In this document: one piece after another, positions 55,658-64,000 of the stretch
Layout: each line of letters begins with the position of its first letter
Position numbering within the stretch: the stretch's first letter is position 1
Source of the DNA: Bacteroidales bacterium UBA1309
GTDB lineage: Bacteria > Bacteroidota > Bacteroidia > Bacteroidales > Dysgonomonadaceae
Direction of reading: 5' to 3'
DNA length: 64,000 nt
NCBI GenBank assembly: GCA_002307185.1
Contig: DBTT01000046.1
Coordinates: forward strand, 34,887 to 98,886
Position numbers and translations under genes: made by a program
Notes under the pieces: model-generated
What the model was told of the DNA's origin: nothing
The model's database searches: none
What the model saw: the letters and a program-made list of their open reading frames with translations, nothing else

Positions 55658-57307
55658 TTAACAAGCAAATTCTGCCTCGATGTAAGCTTCACTTTCCCAA
55701 GGTGCTTTCAATTCTTTCCAAACTGAAGCTCCAACCATTTGCTCAATATCCTTGTAGAAATTGATAGCTCCTTTGAATCCCGCATAAGGACCGCCCACAT
55801 CGTAATTGTGCAACTGCTTCAATGGCACACCCATTTTTTGCACGCAGAATTTTTCTTTGATACCTGCACAGAACACATCAGGCCTGAATTTCTCGATCAA
55901 TTTGTCCATTTCGTAATGGCTCATGTCGTCAATGACCAATGCGCCTTTTTCCATTTGGTTCATGATCCCCTTGTATTCGGTGAATTCCATGTCTTTGCTG
56001 AGTTCCGCAAGTTCCTCTTCCGTTTTGCGGGGATTGTAGCGGGTTGGATCAGCAGTCACAGTCAATTCTTCAATACTACGGCTATCCGCATCAATCTGGA
56101 TGGTTGGGATTACGCTTCGTCCTTCATAGTCATCCCGGTGGCCGAATTCGTATCCTGCGGCTATGGTGGTCATGCCTAATTCTTCAAACAAATCTTGATA
56201 GTGGTGGGCGCGCGAACCGCCGACAAACAGCATGGACAATTTTCCTTTTGTTTTTGGATAAATCTTTTCGCGAACCGCTTCCACCTCTGCCATTTCTTCG
56301 GCAATCACGGCTTCCACTTTGTCTATCAATTCTTGTTCTCCAAAGTATTTGGCTATTTTGCGCAACATTTTGGCAGTGGAGTTGGCGCCGATTGGTTGCA
56401 CCTTGATCCAAGGAATACCAAATGCTGTTTCCATCATCTCGGCCACGTAGTTGATCGAACGGTGGCACATCACCATGTTGAGGTCGGCTGTGTGGGCATT
56501 TTCAAATTGGTTCACTGTGGTGTTGCCACTGAATGTAGCAATCAAGTGAATGCCGCATTTGTCAAAAATACGTTCCAGTTCGAAAGCATCTCCGCCGATA
56601 TTGTATTCACCCAAGAGGTTTACCCTGTATTTGGCACTTCCCCTGATTTCATCATCCCGGCCAATCAGGTGTTTGAACAAACCGTTGTTCGCAATGTGGT
56701 GGCCTGCAGATTGGGAAACACCGCGGTATCCTTCGCAAGAGAATCCGAAAATATTGATCCCGTTTCCTATTTCTTCTTTCATGTGGCGCGACACACGGTG
56801 CACGTCATCCCCGATCAAACCAACAGGGCATGTAGAGAAAACGGCGATCGCTTTGGGATGGAACAATTCATATGCCTCGCGGATGGCTTGGCTCAACTTT
56901 TCTTCTCCACCAAACACAATGTTCTTGTCTTGCATATCCGTAGAAAAAGCGTACGGGATAAAGTTTTCTTCCAATTCCGTTTCCGGTCTTGTTTGGTTTC
57001 GGCGTGTCAACCAAGCATAAAAGCTACAACCGATTGGGCCATGAACAATGTTCACAATATCACGGGTTGGGCCAAGCACCACGCCTTTGCATCCGGCATA
57101 AGTACATCCACGTTGAGTGATAATGCCTGGGATGGTGCGCACATTAGCTTGAATCACAGGTGGGTTTTCATCGTCGCTCACCACAATCGATTTTGCTCTT
57201 TTGCGACCCACTTTTTTAGGATATTTCGCAACTACCTCGTCCCGAAATTCATGGAGAGATTGAAGCAATTTCTCCGCATCCTTTGTTTTATCATTCTCGT
57301 TTACCAT
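55658..57307 (-). CDS. nifD: nitrogenase MoFe protein alpha subunit NifD (group III)
   Basis: The 549-residue protein carries all expected ligands. The P-cluster Cys are C68 (RGCTYAG), C94 (GPIGCSFY) and C160 (STCPVGLIGDD). The FeMo-cofactor ligands are C281 (MCHRSINY) and H500 (LHNYD). Active-site Q199 and H203 (GVSQSAGHH) are present. An insertion of about 50 residues near 400-450 (PTRYNPRKTEEELAELSKDM) is typical of group II/III nitrogenases. A strong ribosome-binding site AGGAAAGGAG lies 7 bases upstream, unusual in Bacteroidetes. The NifH-I1-I2-D-K order fits group III. Confidence 0.97.
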   Translation of the reverse strand: MVNENDKTKDAEKLLQSLHEFRDEVVAKYPKKVGRKRAKSIVVSDDENPPVIQANVRTIPGIITQRGCTYAGCKGVVLGPTRDIVNIVHGPIGCSFYAWLTRRNQTRPETELEENFIPYAFSTDMQDKNIVFGGEEKLSQAIREAYELFHPKAIAVFSTCPVGLIGDDVHRVSRHMKEEIGNGINIFGFSCEGYRGVSQSAGHHIANNGLFKHLIGRDDEIRGSAKYRVNLLGEYNIGGDAFELERIFDKCGIHLIATFSGNTTVNQFENAHTADLNMVMCHRSINYVAEMMETAFGIPWIKVQPIGANSTAKMLRKIAKYFGEQELIDKVEAVIAEEMAEVEAVREKIYPKTKGKLSMLFVGGSRAHHYQDLFEELGMTTIAAGYEFGHRDDYEGRSVIPTIQIDADSRSIEELTVTADPTRYNPRKTEEELAELSKDMEFTEYKGIMNQMEKGALVIDDMSHYEMDKLIEKFRPDVFCAGIKEKFCVQKMGVPLKQLHNYDVGGPYAGFKGAINFYKDIEQMVGASVWKELKAPWESEAYIEAEFAC

Positions 57308-57314
57308 AATTAAT

Positions 57315-57324
57315 CTCCTTTCCT
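57315..57324 (-). promoter_or_regulatory. ribosome-binding site of nifD
   Basis: The minus strand reads AGGAAAGGAG, ending 7 bases before the nifD ATG. Clear Shine-Dalgarno sequences are uncommon in Bacteroidetes, so this may mark strong translation or a gene acquired by transfer. Confidence 0.6.
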
Positions 57325-57353
57325 AATACCTTTTGTTTGTTGTTGATTTGCAG

Positions 57354-57379
57354 ATCAGCAGATTCGCAAATCTGCTGAT
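57354..57379. repeat. hairpin between nifI2 and nifD
   Basis: ATCAGCAGATT (57354-57364) is inverted as AATCTGCTGAT (57369-57379) around a 4-base loop. Words GATTTGC and GCAAATC of the same kind recur near 54205 and 63090. Confidence 0.6.
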
Positions 57380-57392
57380 TTGCAAGTTCATT

Positions 57393-57785
57393 TTAGTCCA
57401 AAGTTGCATCCCCTGAAGCGCCCGTATGAACGCTGTATGATTCAAATGTACTTGTCACAAATATTTTCCCGTCACCGCTTTTTCCGGTCTGATTGGCTTT
57501 GATGATCGTTTCCACTGCCAGATCTTTTTTGTCGTCAGTAACCACAAGCGTTATCATGCGTTTCGATTTCAACCTGGGAGTTTCGGGAACAAAAGTCAGT
57601 GCATCATCCAAAGCATCTTTGTTTGAGTTGGTTTCCTGAAACGCTTTTATCTTTTCCAAATCTCCATGTCCTTGGCCTCTGCCAAGAACGGGTACCGCTG
57701 TGAAAGAAGGAAGACCCGCATCTGCCAATGCTTGCTTGGTCTCGGTCATTTTTGCGATACGAATGATTGCCAGAATTAATTTCAT
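57393..57785 (-). CDS. nifI2: PII-like regulator NifI2
   Basis: The start at 57785 (MKLILAIIRIAKMTETKQALADAG) gives 130 residues. An upstream frame to 57911 overlaps nifI1 and is not supported. PII features are LPSFTAVPVLGRGQGH near residue 25 and TGKSGDGKIFVTSTFESYSVHTG near the end. NifI1 and NifI2 together bind 2-oxoglutarate and ATP and block the MoFe protein when nitrogen is plentiful. Their place between nifH and nifD is typical of group III. Confidence 0.94.
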   Translation of the reverse strand: MKLILAIIRIAKMTETKQALADAGLPSFTAVPVLGRGQGHGDLEKIKAFQETNSNKDALDDALTFVPETPRLKSKRMITLVVTDDKKDLAVETIIKANQTGKSGDGKIFVTSTFESYSVHTGASGDATLD

Positions 57786-57807
57786 ACGATTTACTTTTTC
57801 GTTAGTG

Positions 57808-58131
57808 TTACTCTTTGCGTCCGCTTGAGATGGTGTAAGTTTCCTCCACGGGGGTGATAAATATTTTCCCGTCTCCGGCTTGCCCCTTGTCCCCTGAGCG
57901 GGCTGATGCAATAATTGTTTCCACTACGAAATCTTTATCTTTATCATCCACGGCAATAATCAACAAGTCTTTTGGCAATTCATCGTAAGTGACGTTACCC
58001 ACTTTCAAACCGCGTTGTTTTCCACGGCCAAATACAGACAATTTAGTTACGGCTGGGAAACCTGCGTTAAACAAGTCTTTCATGACTACGGGTGATTTTT
58101 CAGGTCGCACAATGGCTCTAATTAGCAGCAT
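57808..58131 (-). CDS. nifI1: PII-like regulator NifI1
   Basis: The 107-residue protein starts MLLIRAIVRPEKSPVVMKDLFNAG and ends with the PII signature AGDGKIFITPVEETYTISSG. It works with NifI2 as a switch that reversibly inhibits nitrogenase. The gene has a good ribosome-binding site, GGAGG (58141-58145). It lies between nifH and nifI2, 22 bases upstream of nifI2. Confidence 0.94.
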   Translation of the reverse strand: MLLIRAIVRPEKSPVVMKDLFNAGFPAVTKLSVFGRGKQRGLKVGNVTYDELPKDLLIIAVDDKDKDFVVETIIASARSGDKGQAGDGKIFITPVEETYTISSGRKE

Positions 58132-58190
58132 AAATTTTTTCCTCCAATTTTAAATTTCTAAAATATTGATAGTTTTTTCGAGCGAACAAA

Positions 58191-59030
<840 letters not shown>

Positions 59031-59089
59031 TTAGTTAGACCTAAATTGATTTTGAATAATCTTCTTATGCCAAACAATATTCAAAGGAC

Positions 59090-59107
59090 ATACCACAAAT
59101 GCGGTAT
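59090..59107. promoter_or_regulatory. palindrome upstream of nifH
   Basis: ATACCACAAATGCGGTAT is an 18-bp palindrome with one mismatched pair, 75 bases upstream of the nifH start. Its half-site ATACCACA recurs at 62122-62129 upstream of the ModE-like gene. Confidence 0.5.
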
Positions 59108-59222
59108 ATGAAGAAAAAATATCATAAATAGCTAATAATCAAACAATATAAAAAAAAATACATTATATAATAAAAAGATAACGTATTCACAAAGAATTCA
59201 TTTTTGTATAAAAAAAGGAAGG

Positions 59223-59242
59223 ATTCTACATTTTTGTAGAAT
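59223..59242. promoter_or_regulatory. 20-bp palindrome upstream of nifH
   Basis: ATTCTACA, a TTTT spacer and TGTAGAAT form a perfect inverted repeat about 208 bases upstream of nifH. It shares 15 of 20 positions with 62122-62141 upstream of the ModE-like gene. It has no T-run expected of a terminator. Confidence 0.5.
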
Positions 59243-59465
59243 AAGATAAAAATAAAAACAAAACCCATAAACATAAAACAAAATGAGCTAAAAAATACAT
59301 TTATAAACGACATAATTAAACAAAAATGACAAATAAACGATCAAATAGATAGAAAATCATAGCAAGCCTAAAAACAACGACAACAACATATAAATAACTC
59401 ATTACCAAAAATATAAAAGCATAAAAATAAAATAGAGAATAAATACGTGGACCTGTACAAAAAAA

Positions 59466-59493
59466 AGAGTGACAATCTTGCGGTTGTCACTCT
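59466..59493 (-). terminator. modA terminator
   Basis: AGAGTGACAA (59466-59475) and TTGTCACTCT (59484-59493) form a perfect 10-bp stem. On the minus strand it is followed by eight T. It lies about 28 bases after the modA stop. Confidence 0.9.
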
Positions 59494-59494
59494 G

Positions 59495-59517
59495 AATCTC
59501 GCGGAAATCCGCAGATT
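59495..59517. repeat. small hairpin after modA
   Basis: AATCTCGCGGA and TCCGCAGATT can pair with one mismatched pair around a short loop, directly next to the modA stop. It may add to the modA terminator. Confidence 0.4.
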
Positions 59518-59520
59518 TGC

Positions 59521-60273
59521 TTATCTTTTAGGCAATGCGTAACCGTATTTCAGCCAAATCTTAGCAGCCTTTTTGCTCACAACATATGCCATAAAATCTT
59601 TGGCTTGAGCATTACCAGAAGCAGGCTTCAGCAGCACATGGGCTTGCTCGATAAGCGGGCAATCCTTCACAGGCAAAGGATAGACCTTCCCTTTGCCCGC
59701 CATGTCAGGAGCCATGGCCAAAGAATATGCAATAAAACCTACTTCGGCATTTCCAGTGAAAGCAAATTGAGCAGCTTGGCTGATATTTTCACCCCACACG
59801 ATTTTTGAGGCTATTTTGTCATACAAGCCTTTGTTTTTAAGCAAAGCAACCGAATTTTCCCCATAAGGAGCTTTTTTAGGATCGGCGATAGAAATTTTCT
59901 TCACTGCTGGACTCAACAGAAGTTTCAACCCTTTCGTCACATCCAACGTGGTGCTAAACATGGCCACTCTTCCATAAACGTAAGTGCTTACTGGGCTGGC
60001 AGCAAAACCTGCTTTTTCCACTTTTTTCGGAAAATCCACATCGGCGGCCATGAACACATCAAATGGAGCTCCGTTGATGATTTGCGTGGTGAGAGTTCCC
60101 GAGGAGCCGAAAGTGAGTTCAAGGGTAGTTCCCGGATGTTCCTTTTCATATTGTTTCTTGATTTCCTCCAACACAAAGCGGAGGTTGGCAGCAGCAGCAA
60201 CCCTCACAGTCGCAGCGGAAACAGAAAGCACGCAAGCGGCTGTCAATAAAAGAAATGAAACTATTTTTTTCAT
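59521..60273 (-). CDS. modA: molybdate-binding protein ModA
   Basis: Starting at 60273 (MKKIVSFLLLTAACVLS), the 250-residue protein has a signal peptide, then the ModA core: RVAAAANLRFVLEEIKKQYEKEHPGTTLELTFGSSGTLTTQI near the N-terminus and PFDVFMAADVDFPKKVEKAG. It captures molybdate in the periplasm. The transporter genes modB and modC do not follow, and a terminator ends the unit. Its place beside nif genes suggests molybdenum supply for nitrogenase. Confidence 0.92.
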   Translation of the reverse strand: MKKIVSFLLLTAACVLSVSAATVRVAAAANLRFVLEEIKKQYEKEHPGTTLELTFGSSGTLTTQIINGAPFDVFMAADVDFPKKVEKAGFAASPVSTYVYGRVAMFSTTLDVTKGLKLLLSPAVKKISIADPKKAPYGENSVALLKNKGLYDKIASKIVWGENISQAAQFAFTGNAEVGFIAYSLAMAPDMAGKGKVYPLPVKDCPLIEQAHVLLKPASGNAQAKDFMAYVVSKKAAKIWLKYGYALPKR

Positions 60274-60294
60274 ACTGATCATTGTTTAATTGTA

Positions 60295-61542
60295 TTATAA
60301 AAACTTCGGTTTGAATGTCAACATAATATATGCCCAATCGGTTTTTACCGTACCGGAAACGCCTTTTATCGTCTTTGTCAAGTCTGTCGTGAAATATTTA
60401 CTCCATCCACCTTGCAGGCTGAAATCGGGAGACACAAGATAATTTGCCGTAATGTCAACTTCTGATCCTAGACCCTTCCGCTTATTATCCGCCGAATATT
60501 CTTGGGCCAATGAAAAAGAGTGGAATGTAGCGTCAATATTGAATTTCTTGCTCGGGATATATGTCAAACCTCCGTAAACATCAACCAAGCCACGTGTTGG
60601 CAACGATGTCCAGTATTCTATCGAACCATTGAACGAATGGCTCACCCCATATAGCTTATTGAATGTTTTACTCTTTTGTGAATCAATATCATATTTCGAA
60701 CCCGAATAATAATCCGACCCAAGCGCCAACACAAATGGCTTGGCCAATTCCACTTTTGCCTTCAGTGCCAACAAGTATGCGCTCAAACTCTTATTGCTCG
60801 TATTATGCCCAAATTGATAATACATTGTACCATAAGCGGACACAGGTATCCCCTTGTCTTTATAATCAAAATTGACACCGACCGTGTTTCTTATTATTAG
60901 CTTATCCAACAGGTCATTGGTTGTTCCACGCTGAAATCCATCATTCACCCAAAGTGCCGAGGCTTTCACTTTGTCAAGAGTCTTTGCCAACCAAGCAAAA
61001 GTCATGTACTTGTAGGAACGGCTTACCGTATATGCTTTTTGGGACAAGTCATCCGCTGTATTGTTGTAAGCCAGACCCAGATGCGCCTTTAAGTCTTTCT
61101 TTTCATACTTCAGCAATGCCAAATCGTGGGATTGTCCCGTGTTGCTCCAATTAGAGGCAGAAAACATCCGTTTATCGTCATATTCCAAACTTTGGCGGCC
61201 AACAGTGATGGAAAGATCGGGATAAAAAGTGTATGCCCCCCATGCTTCGTATATCCCAAGAGAATTGCCTGTTGCATTCACCCCGGTTGATCCATAAACC
61301 CTGTTGTCTTGCAACGTCATTTTTGCGCTCACCGCCCCTTTTGAATAAAATAGATTTAGGCGGGTGCGTGCAGAAGTAACCAACGTACCTGGCACAGAAT
61401 CCGCCAAAGGAGATTGAAACCCACTCCGGTATTCACTCCTCGTCCTAAGTTCTCCATCCACCTTGACTGTTTGGGCGACAGCCGCTTCCAAAAACATTAG
61501 CCCCAAGCCAAAAGCAAGGCTAAACACCATCTTCTTTTTCAT
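60295..61542 (-). CDS. outer-membrane beta-barrel porin (alginate-export-like)
   Basis: The 415-residue protein has a signal peptide ending near AAVAQTVK and then alternating beta strands with aromatic girdles, finishing in a typical outer-membrane signature (YIMLTFKPKFL). It resembles AlgE-like porins of Bacteroidetes. It is immediately upstream of modA, 21 bases away, and downstream of a ModE-box-like site (61609-61635). It may let molybdate or another oxyanion across the outer membrane. No substrate residue can be identified. Confidence 0.82.
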   Translation of the reverse strand: MKKKMVFSLAFGLGLMFLEAAVAQTVKVDGELRTRSEYRSGFQSPLADSVPGTLVTSARTRLNLFYSKGAVSAKMTLQDNRVYGSTGVNATGNSLGIYEAWGAYTFYPDLSITVGRQSLEYDDKRMFSASNWSNTGQSHDLALLKYEKKDLKAHLGLAYNNTADDLSQKAYTVSRSYKYMTFAWLAKTLDKVKASALWVNDGFQRGTTNDLLDKLIIRNTVGVNFDYKDKGIPVSAYGTMYYQFGHNTSNKSLSAYLLALKAKVELAKPFVLALGSDYYSGSKYDIDSQKSKTFNKLYGVSHSFNGSIEYWTSLPTRGLVDVYGGLTYIPSKKFNIDATFHSFSLAQEYSADNKRKGLGSEVDITANYLVSPDFSLQGGWSKYFTTDLTKTIKGVSGTVKTDWAYIMLTFKPKFL

Positions 61543-61608
61543 ACGATTACCTGTTAAACTGATTAATAATTTATTGACCTAAACACCCATAAAAAAAACA
61601 TCGCGCAT

Positions 61609-61635
61609 ATCGTTGTAATAAAAAAGGATAACGAT
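61609..61635. promoter_or_regulatory. ModE-box-like site upstream of the porin-modA operon
   Basis: ATCGTTGTAAT and AGGATAACGAT, separated by five bases, match the E. coli ModE box (ATCGNTATATA, 6-7 bases, TATATAACGAT) at the conserved ATCG and TAACGAT ends. It lies 67 bases upstream of the porin start, a sensible place for control of molybdate uptake. Confidence 0.72.
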
Positions 61636-61649
61636 TGGCAAAAAAACAT

Positions 61650-62009
61650 TTAAAGAAAACAAGTATCCAAGATTTCGTTTAGAGAAGTCAAGTATTCCCC
61701 CTGCATCTGTTCCATTCTCATGTATTTCTCAATCAACTCCAGACCGTAAGGTGTGATGACGGCACCACCACCGTTGCTACCTCCCCTTTGGCGGATAACA
61801 ATAGGCAGCGGGGACAAGTCATTCATCTCCTTGATGAAAGTCCAAGCTTGTTGATAAGACATTTTCATGGTTTTCGATGCCGATAGAATCGAACCACTGT
61901 AACGAATATTCTTGATAAGGCTAATACGCTTCCTGTTCAAGAATATTTGATCTCCTTTCTTTACCGTTATCTCCGTATCAATTTGAAATGGATAATGGTT
62001 TTTTGCCAT
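61650..62009 (-). CDS. ModE-like winged-helix regulator (DNA-binding domain only)
   Basis: The 119-residue protein matches the N-terminal winged-helix part of ModE: ISLIKNIRYSGSILSASKTMKMSYQQAWTFIKEMN near residue 30 and RQRGGSNGGGAVITPYGLELIEKY near 73. The molybdate-binding MOP/TOBE domains of classical ModE are missing. It lies between two ModE-box-like sites and probably controls porin-modA and itself. How it senses molybdenum without that domain is unclear. Confidence 0.85.
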   Translation of the reverse strand: MAKNHYPFQIDTEITVKKGDQIFLNRKRISLIKNIRYSGSILSASKTMKMSYQQAWTFIKEMNDLSPLPIVIRQRGGSNGGGAVITPYGLELIEKYMRMEQMQGEYLTSLNEILDTCFL

Positions 62010-62121
62010 ACTCAGTTTTTTTCACAAATATTTAATTTATCATAACAAGTATTGTGCCAATATCGCATTCTTCTCATAATCAGAAACTAACAGGCTAACT
62101 TAAGAAAATACAGAAGAGAAA

Positions 62122-62141
62122 ATACCACATTTATGTAGCAA
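62122..62141. promoter_or_regulatory. nifH-palindrome-like sequence upstream of the ModE-like gene
   Basis: ATACCACA, TTTA and TGTAGCAA resemble the nifH-upstream palindrome at 59223-59242 (15 of 20 bases). It lies about 110 bases before the ModE-like start. The shared motif may mark a common regulator of the molybdenum and nif genes. Confidence 0.4.
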
Positions 62142-62176
62142 AAATGAACAGATCTTACATTTCCGAAAAAAGATTC

Positions 62177-62204
62177 GTCGATATAACAAAACAAATATAA
62201 CGAT
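62177..62204. promoter_or_regulatory. ModE-box-like site upstream of the ModE-like gene
   Basis: GTCGATATAAC, six bases and AATATAACGAT match the ModE box spacing exactly (11+6+11), with 8 and 10 matches of 11 in the halves. It lies 170 bases upstream of the ModE-like start and suggests autoregulation. Confidence 0.75.
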
Positions 62205-62307
62205 TTTCCGGTCAGAACAGCCCTTTATCATAACACTTTAACGAATCAGCAGGCAGAATCGCCGATATTAAGAGTCCAAGATCTATTGAGAGAAAAGATG
62301 AGAAGCC

Positions 62308-62997
62308 TTACAATAATCCTTCATCGTTAAAGCTCAGATAACGGTTGCCCGCAACGATGATATGGTCCAGCAATTTTATATCGAGTACTTCTCCGGAACG
62401 CATAACTCTTTCCGTAATTGACTTGTCTTCGGCACTTGCCTCCAGCTTTCCGGAAGGATGGTTGTGAGCCAAGATGATGCCGCAAGCGAGATTCTCAATA
62501 GCCTCTTTCATCAGCAAACGAATATCGACGATAGAAGCATGCAAACCTCCCTTACTCAACTGGAATGTCTTGATTATCTTATTGGATCTGTTGAGAAACA
62601 AAGCCCAAACCTCCTCGTGTTTCAAATCGCTCAGAATAGGATACAATGCCTGAAATGCATCTTTGCTCGAAGTAACCTGAGGAATAACGAGAAATTCAGA
62701 CTGTTGGCGCCTCTTTCCAAGCTCCATGGCGGCCACAATCGTGATGGCCTTGGCTTCGCCAATTCCCTTGAAGGAAGAAATAAGCTCTTTGATGGTGAAT
62801 TGTCCTAACTGGTTGAGATTGTTTTCTGCCCTGTGGAGAATCCGTTGTGCAAGTTCAACGGCTGTTTCCTCTTGATTTCCCGACCCGATCAGGATAGCAA
62901 GCAATTCTGCATCCGTGAGGGCTCCAGCACCACGAAGCATCATTTTCTCCCGGGGCCTGTCTTCTTCAGCCCAATCTTTTATCCCTAATTTCTCCAT
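62308..62997 (-). CDS. radC: RadC-family JAB/MPN-domain protein
   Basis: Start at 62997 (MEKLGIKDWAEEDRPREKMM) gives 229 residues. The N-terminal helix-hairpin-helix part (ELISSFKGIGEAKAITIVAAMELGKRR) is followed by a JAB metalloprotease-like core with LILAHNHPSGKLEASAED near residue 165, where the HNHPSG motif holds the metal ligands. The family was long named a DNA repair protein, but its role is not settled. Confidence 0.92.
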   Translation of the reverse strand: MEKLGIKDWAEEDRPREKMMLRGAGALTDAELLAILIGSGNQEETAVELAQRILHRAENNLNQLGQFTIKELISSFKGIGEAKAITIVAAMELGKRRQQSEFLVIPQVTSSKDAFQALYPILSDLKHEEVWALFLNRSNKIIKTFQLSKGGLHASIVDIRLLMKEAIENLACGIILAHNHPSGKLEASAEDKSITERVMRSGEVLDIKLLDHIIVAGNRYLSFNDEGLL

Positions 62998-63084
62998 ACC
63001 TGGCCTGATAAAATGCAAAAAAGGAAAATATCCAATTTGATATTTTCCTTTTCCTATAATTTGTAAAACATAAACGTATCTGTT

Positions 63085-63102
63085 GCAAATCTTCTGATTT
63101 GC
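63085..63102. repeat. small hairpin downstream of efp
   Basis: GCAAATC (63085-63091) and GATTTGC (63096-63102) pair around TTCT. The words are the same as those in the nif intergenic hairpins near 54205 and 57354. It lies 11 bases after the efp stop, with no T-run, so termination is uncertain. Confidence 0.45.
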
Positions 63103-63112
63103 GAATGAGCTG

Positions 63113-63679
63113 TTAGCCTCTTACACGCTCGATGTAATCGCCCGAACGGGTATCGATTTTCACTTTTTCGCCTGCATTGATGAACAAAGGCACACGAATT
63201 TCGGCTCCGGTTTCAACGGTTGCCGGTTTCAGCGTGTTGGTGGCAGTGTCTCCCTTCATGCCGGGTTCAGTGTAAGTGATTTCCAAAATAACGTTTTGAG
63301 GCAACTCGGCAGTCAAAATTGTTTCCGATTCTGCATGCACCTGCACTTCCACATGATCTCCTTCTTTCAAGAACGCCACCCCTTCGATCACTTCTCCGGC
63401 GATGGAGATTTGCTCGTAAGTTTCAGTATTCATAAAGTTGTAACCCATATCGTCCTTGTACAAGAATTGATAGGGACGACGCTCGATGCGCACTTCATCC
63501 AATTTGACTCCAGCATTGAAAGTCCTGTCTATGACACGTCCAGTGGTTACATTTCTCAACTTGGTACGGACAAAAGCTGCGCCTTTGCCTGGTTTCACGT
63601 GAAGGAATTCTATGACGAAATAGTACTGTCCGTCCATATCGATACACATTCCGTTGCGGATATCTGCAGTAGTTGCCAT
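63113..63679 (-). CDS. efp: translation elongation factor P
   Basis: The 188-residue protein has the EF-P start ([41 protein letters not shown]), with the modifiable Lys in the PGKGAAF loop near residue 33. The C-terminal OB fold ([26 protein letters not shown]) follows. EF-P helps the ribosome through polyproline runs. It has a strong promoter upstream. Confidence 0.97.
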   Translation of the reverse strand: MATTADIRNGMCIDMDGQYYFVIEFLHVKPGKGAAFVRTKLRNVTTGRVIDRTFNAGVKLDEVRIERRPYQFLYKDDMGYNFMNTETYEQISIAGEVIEGVAFLKEGDHVEVQVHAESETILTAELPQNVILEITYTEPGMKGDTATNTLKPATVETGAEIRVPLFINAGEKVKIDTRSGDYIERVRG

Positions 63680-64000
63680 GAAAAAATTTATTGTAATTTA
63701 GATTATTGAATATAAGGCGAAAAGAGCCTCTTTCGAAATTAGGCACAAAAATAAACCTTTTTTCCTCTAAAACAAAAATTTAATCTGCTCTAAATGAAAA
63801 TCAATTATTTTCCAGGTGGTTAGAAGTATATAAATGAGGGTAAAGACAAATTGCAGCTCACAACACCTAGCATTATTGACCTGTGGACAATATAGAAAGA
63901 ATTACTTCACCTGCGATTGAAAATTGCAACGCACGCACGGTTAGACCACGTACACTTTAGTTAAAATTCAATCCCTTAATAAAGTTAAATAAACATAACG
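63680..64000. other. gap upstream of efp to the window edge
   Basis: Apart from the efp promoter the 321 bases show no gene or strong hairpin. A TGTGGACAA near 63883 is one base from a DnaA box, but it is alone. Confidence 0.5.
63747..63777 (-). promoter_or_regulatory. efp promoter
   Basis: On the minus strand the -7 element TATTTTTG (63747-63754) and the -33 element TTTG (63774-63777) are 19 bases apart, an exact match to the Bacteroidetes consensus. Confidence 0.75.

Noticed and set aside
57786..57911. N-terminal extension of nifI2
   Set aside because: The added 42 residues overlap nifI1 in another frame and do not resemble PII proteins; the start at 57785 fits the family.
59078..59093. 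Sigma54 promoter for nifH (TGGTATGTCCTTTGAA, minus strand)
   Set aside because: The highly conserved GC at -12 is GA, and no NifA site TGT-N10-ACA was found, so I do not call it.
63883..63891. DnaA box TGTGGACAA near the window end
   Set aside because: A single imperfect copy with no neighbours is expected by chance.

Overview
The window looks like a chromosomal segment of a strict or facultative anaerobe of the phylum Bacteroidetes, order Bacteroidales. The grounds are two SusC/SusD pairs, a fused SecDF, a bifunctional HisB, a nitrogenase cluster of the anaerobe (group III) type, and several promoters matching the Bacteroidetes -33 TTTG / -7 TAnnTTTG pattern. I cannot name the genus. I found no CRISPR array, insertion sequence, rRNA or tRNA.

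Region 1 (1-5430) is a compact phosphonate module. A leftward operon holds a PbfA-like PLP lyase, a membrane transporter and PhnW. A divergent operon holds an XRE-cupin regulator and a PhnX-type hydrolase. Two near-identical 15-bp palindromes sit beside the two divergent start codons and look like operators. Together the genes would convert 2-aminoethylphosphonate (AEP), and probably its 1-hydroxy derivative, through phosphonoacetaldehyde to acetaldehyde and phosphate.

Region 2 (5487-21418) is one long leftward locus. It encodes a secreted leader-gene protein, two SusC/SusD pairs, a fasciclin lipoprotein, further surface lipoproteins, a LamG-carrying pseudo-phosphatase, and a secreted alkaline-phosphatase-superfamily enzyme with carbohydrate-binding-like modules. 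Its position next to region 1 suggests a surface system that captures and cleaves phospho- or phosphono-ester glycans or lipids. That link is inference.

Region 3 (22-48 kb) is mostly housekeeping: pgk, dnaA, a MlaD-like lipid transport protein, an amidase, a D-lactate dehydrogenase-like enzyme, secDF, metA with a U32 peptidase, the his genes, an ECF sigma operon, a TPR protein, serS and a SPOR lipoprotein. The his operon (hisG-hisD-cupin-hisC-hisB) is preceded by a readable attenuator with a 14-residue leader peptide containing four consecutive His codons.

Region 4 (46-62 kb) is a nitrogen-fixation and molybdenum island. It runs nifH-nifI1-nifI2-nifD-nifK-nifE-nifN-nifB-ferredoxin-nifV leftward, then nifA with a GNAT and an unknown gene. 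Upstream of nifH is a porin-modA operon and a single-domain ModE-like regulator. Two sequences closely resembling the E. coli ModE box flank the ModE-like gene. Palindromic repeats fill many nif intergenic gaps. The window closes with radC and efp.
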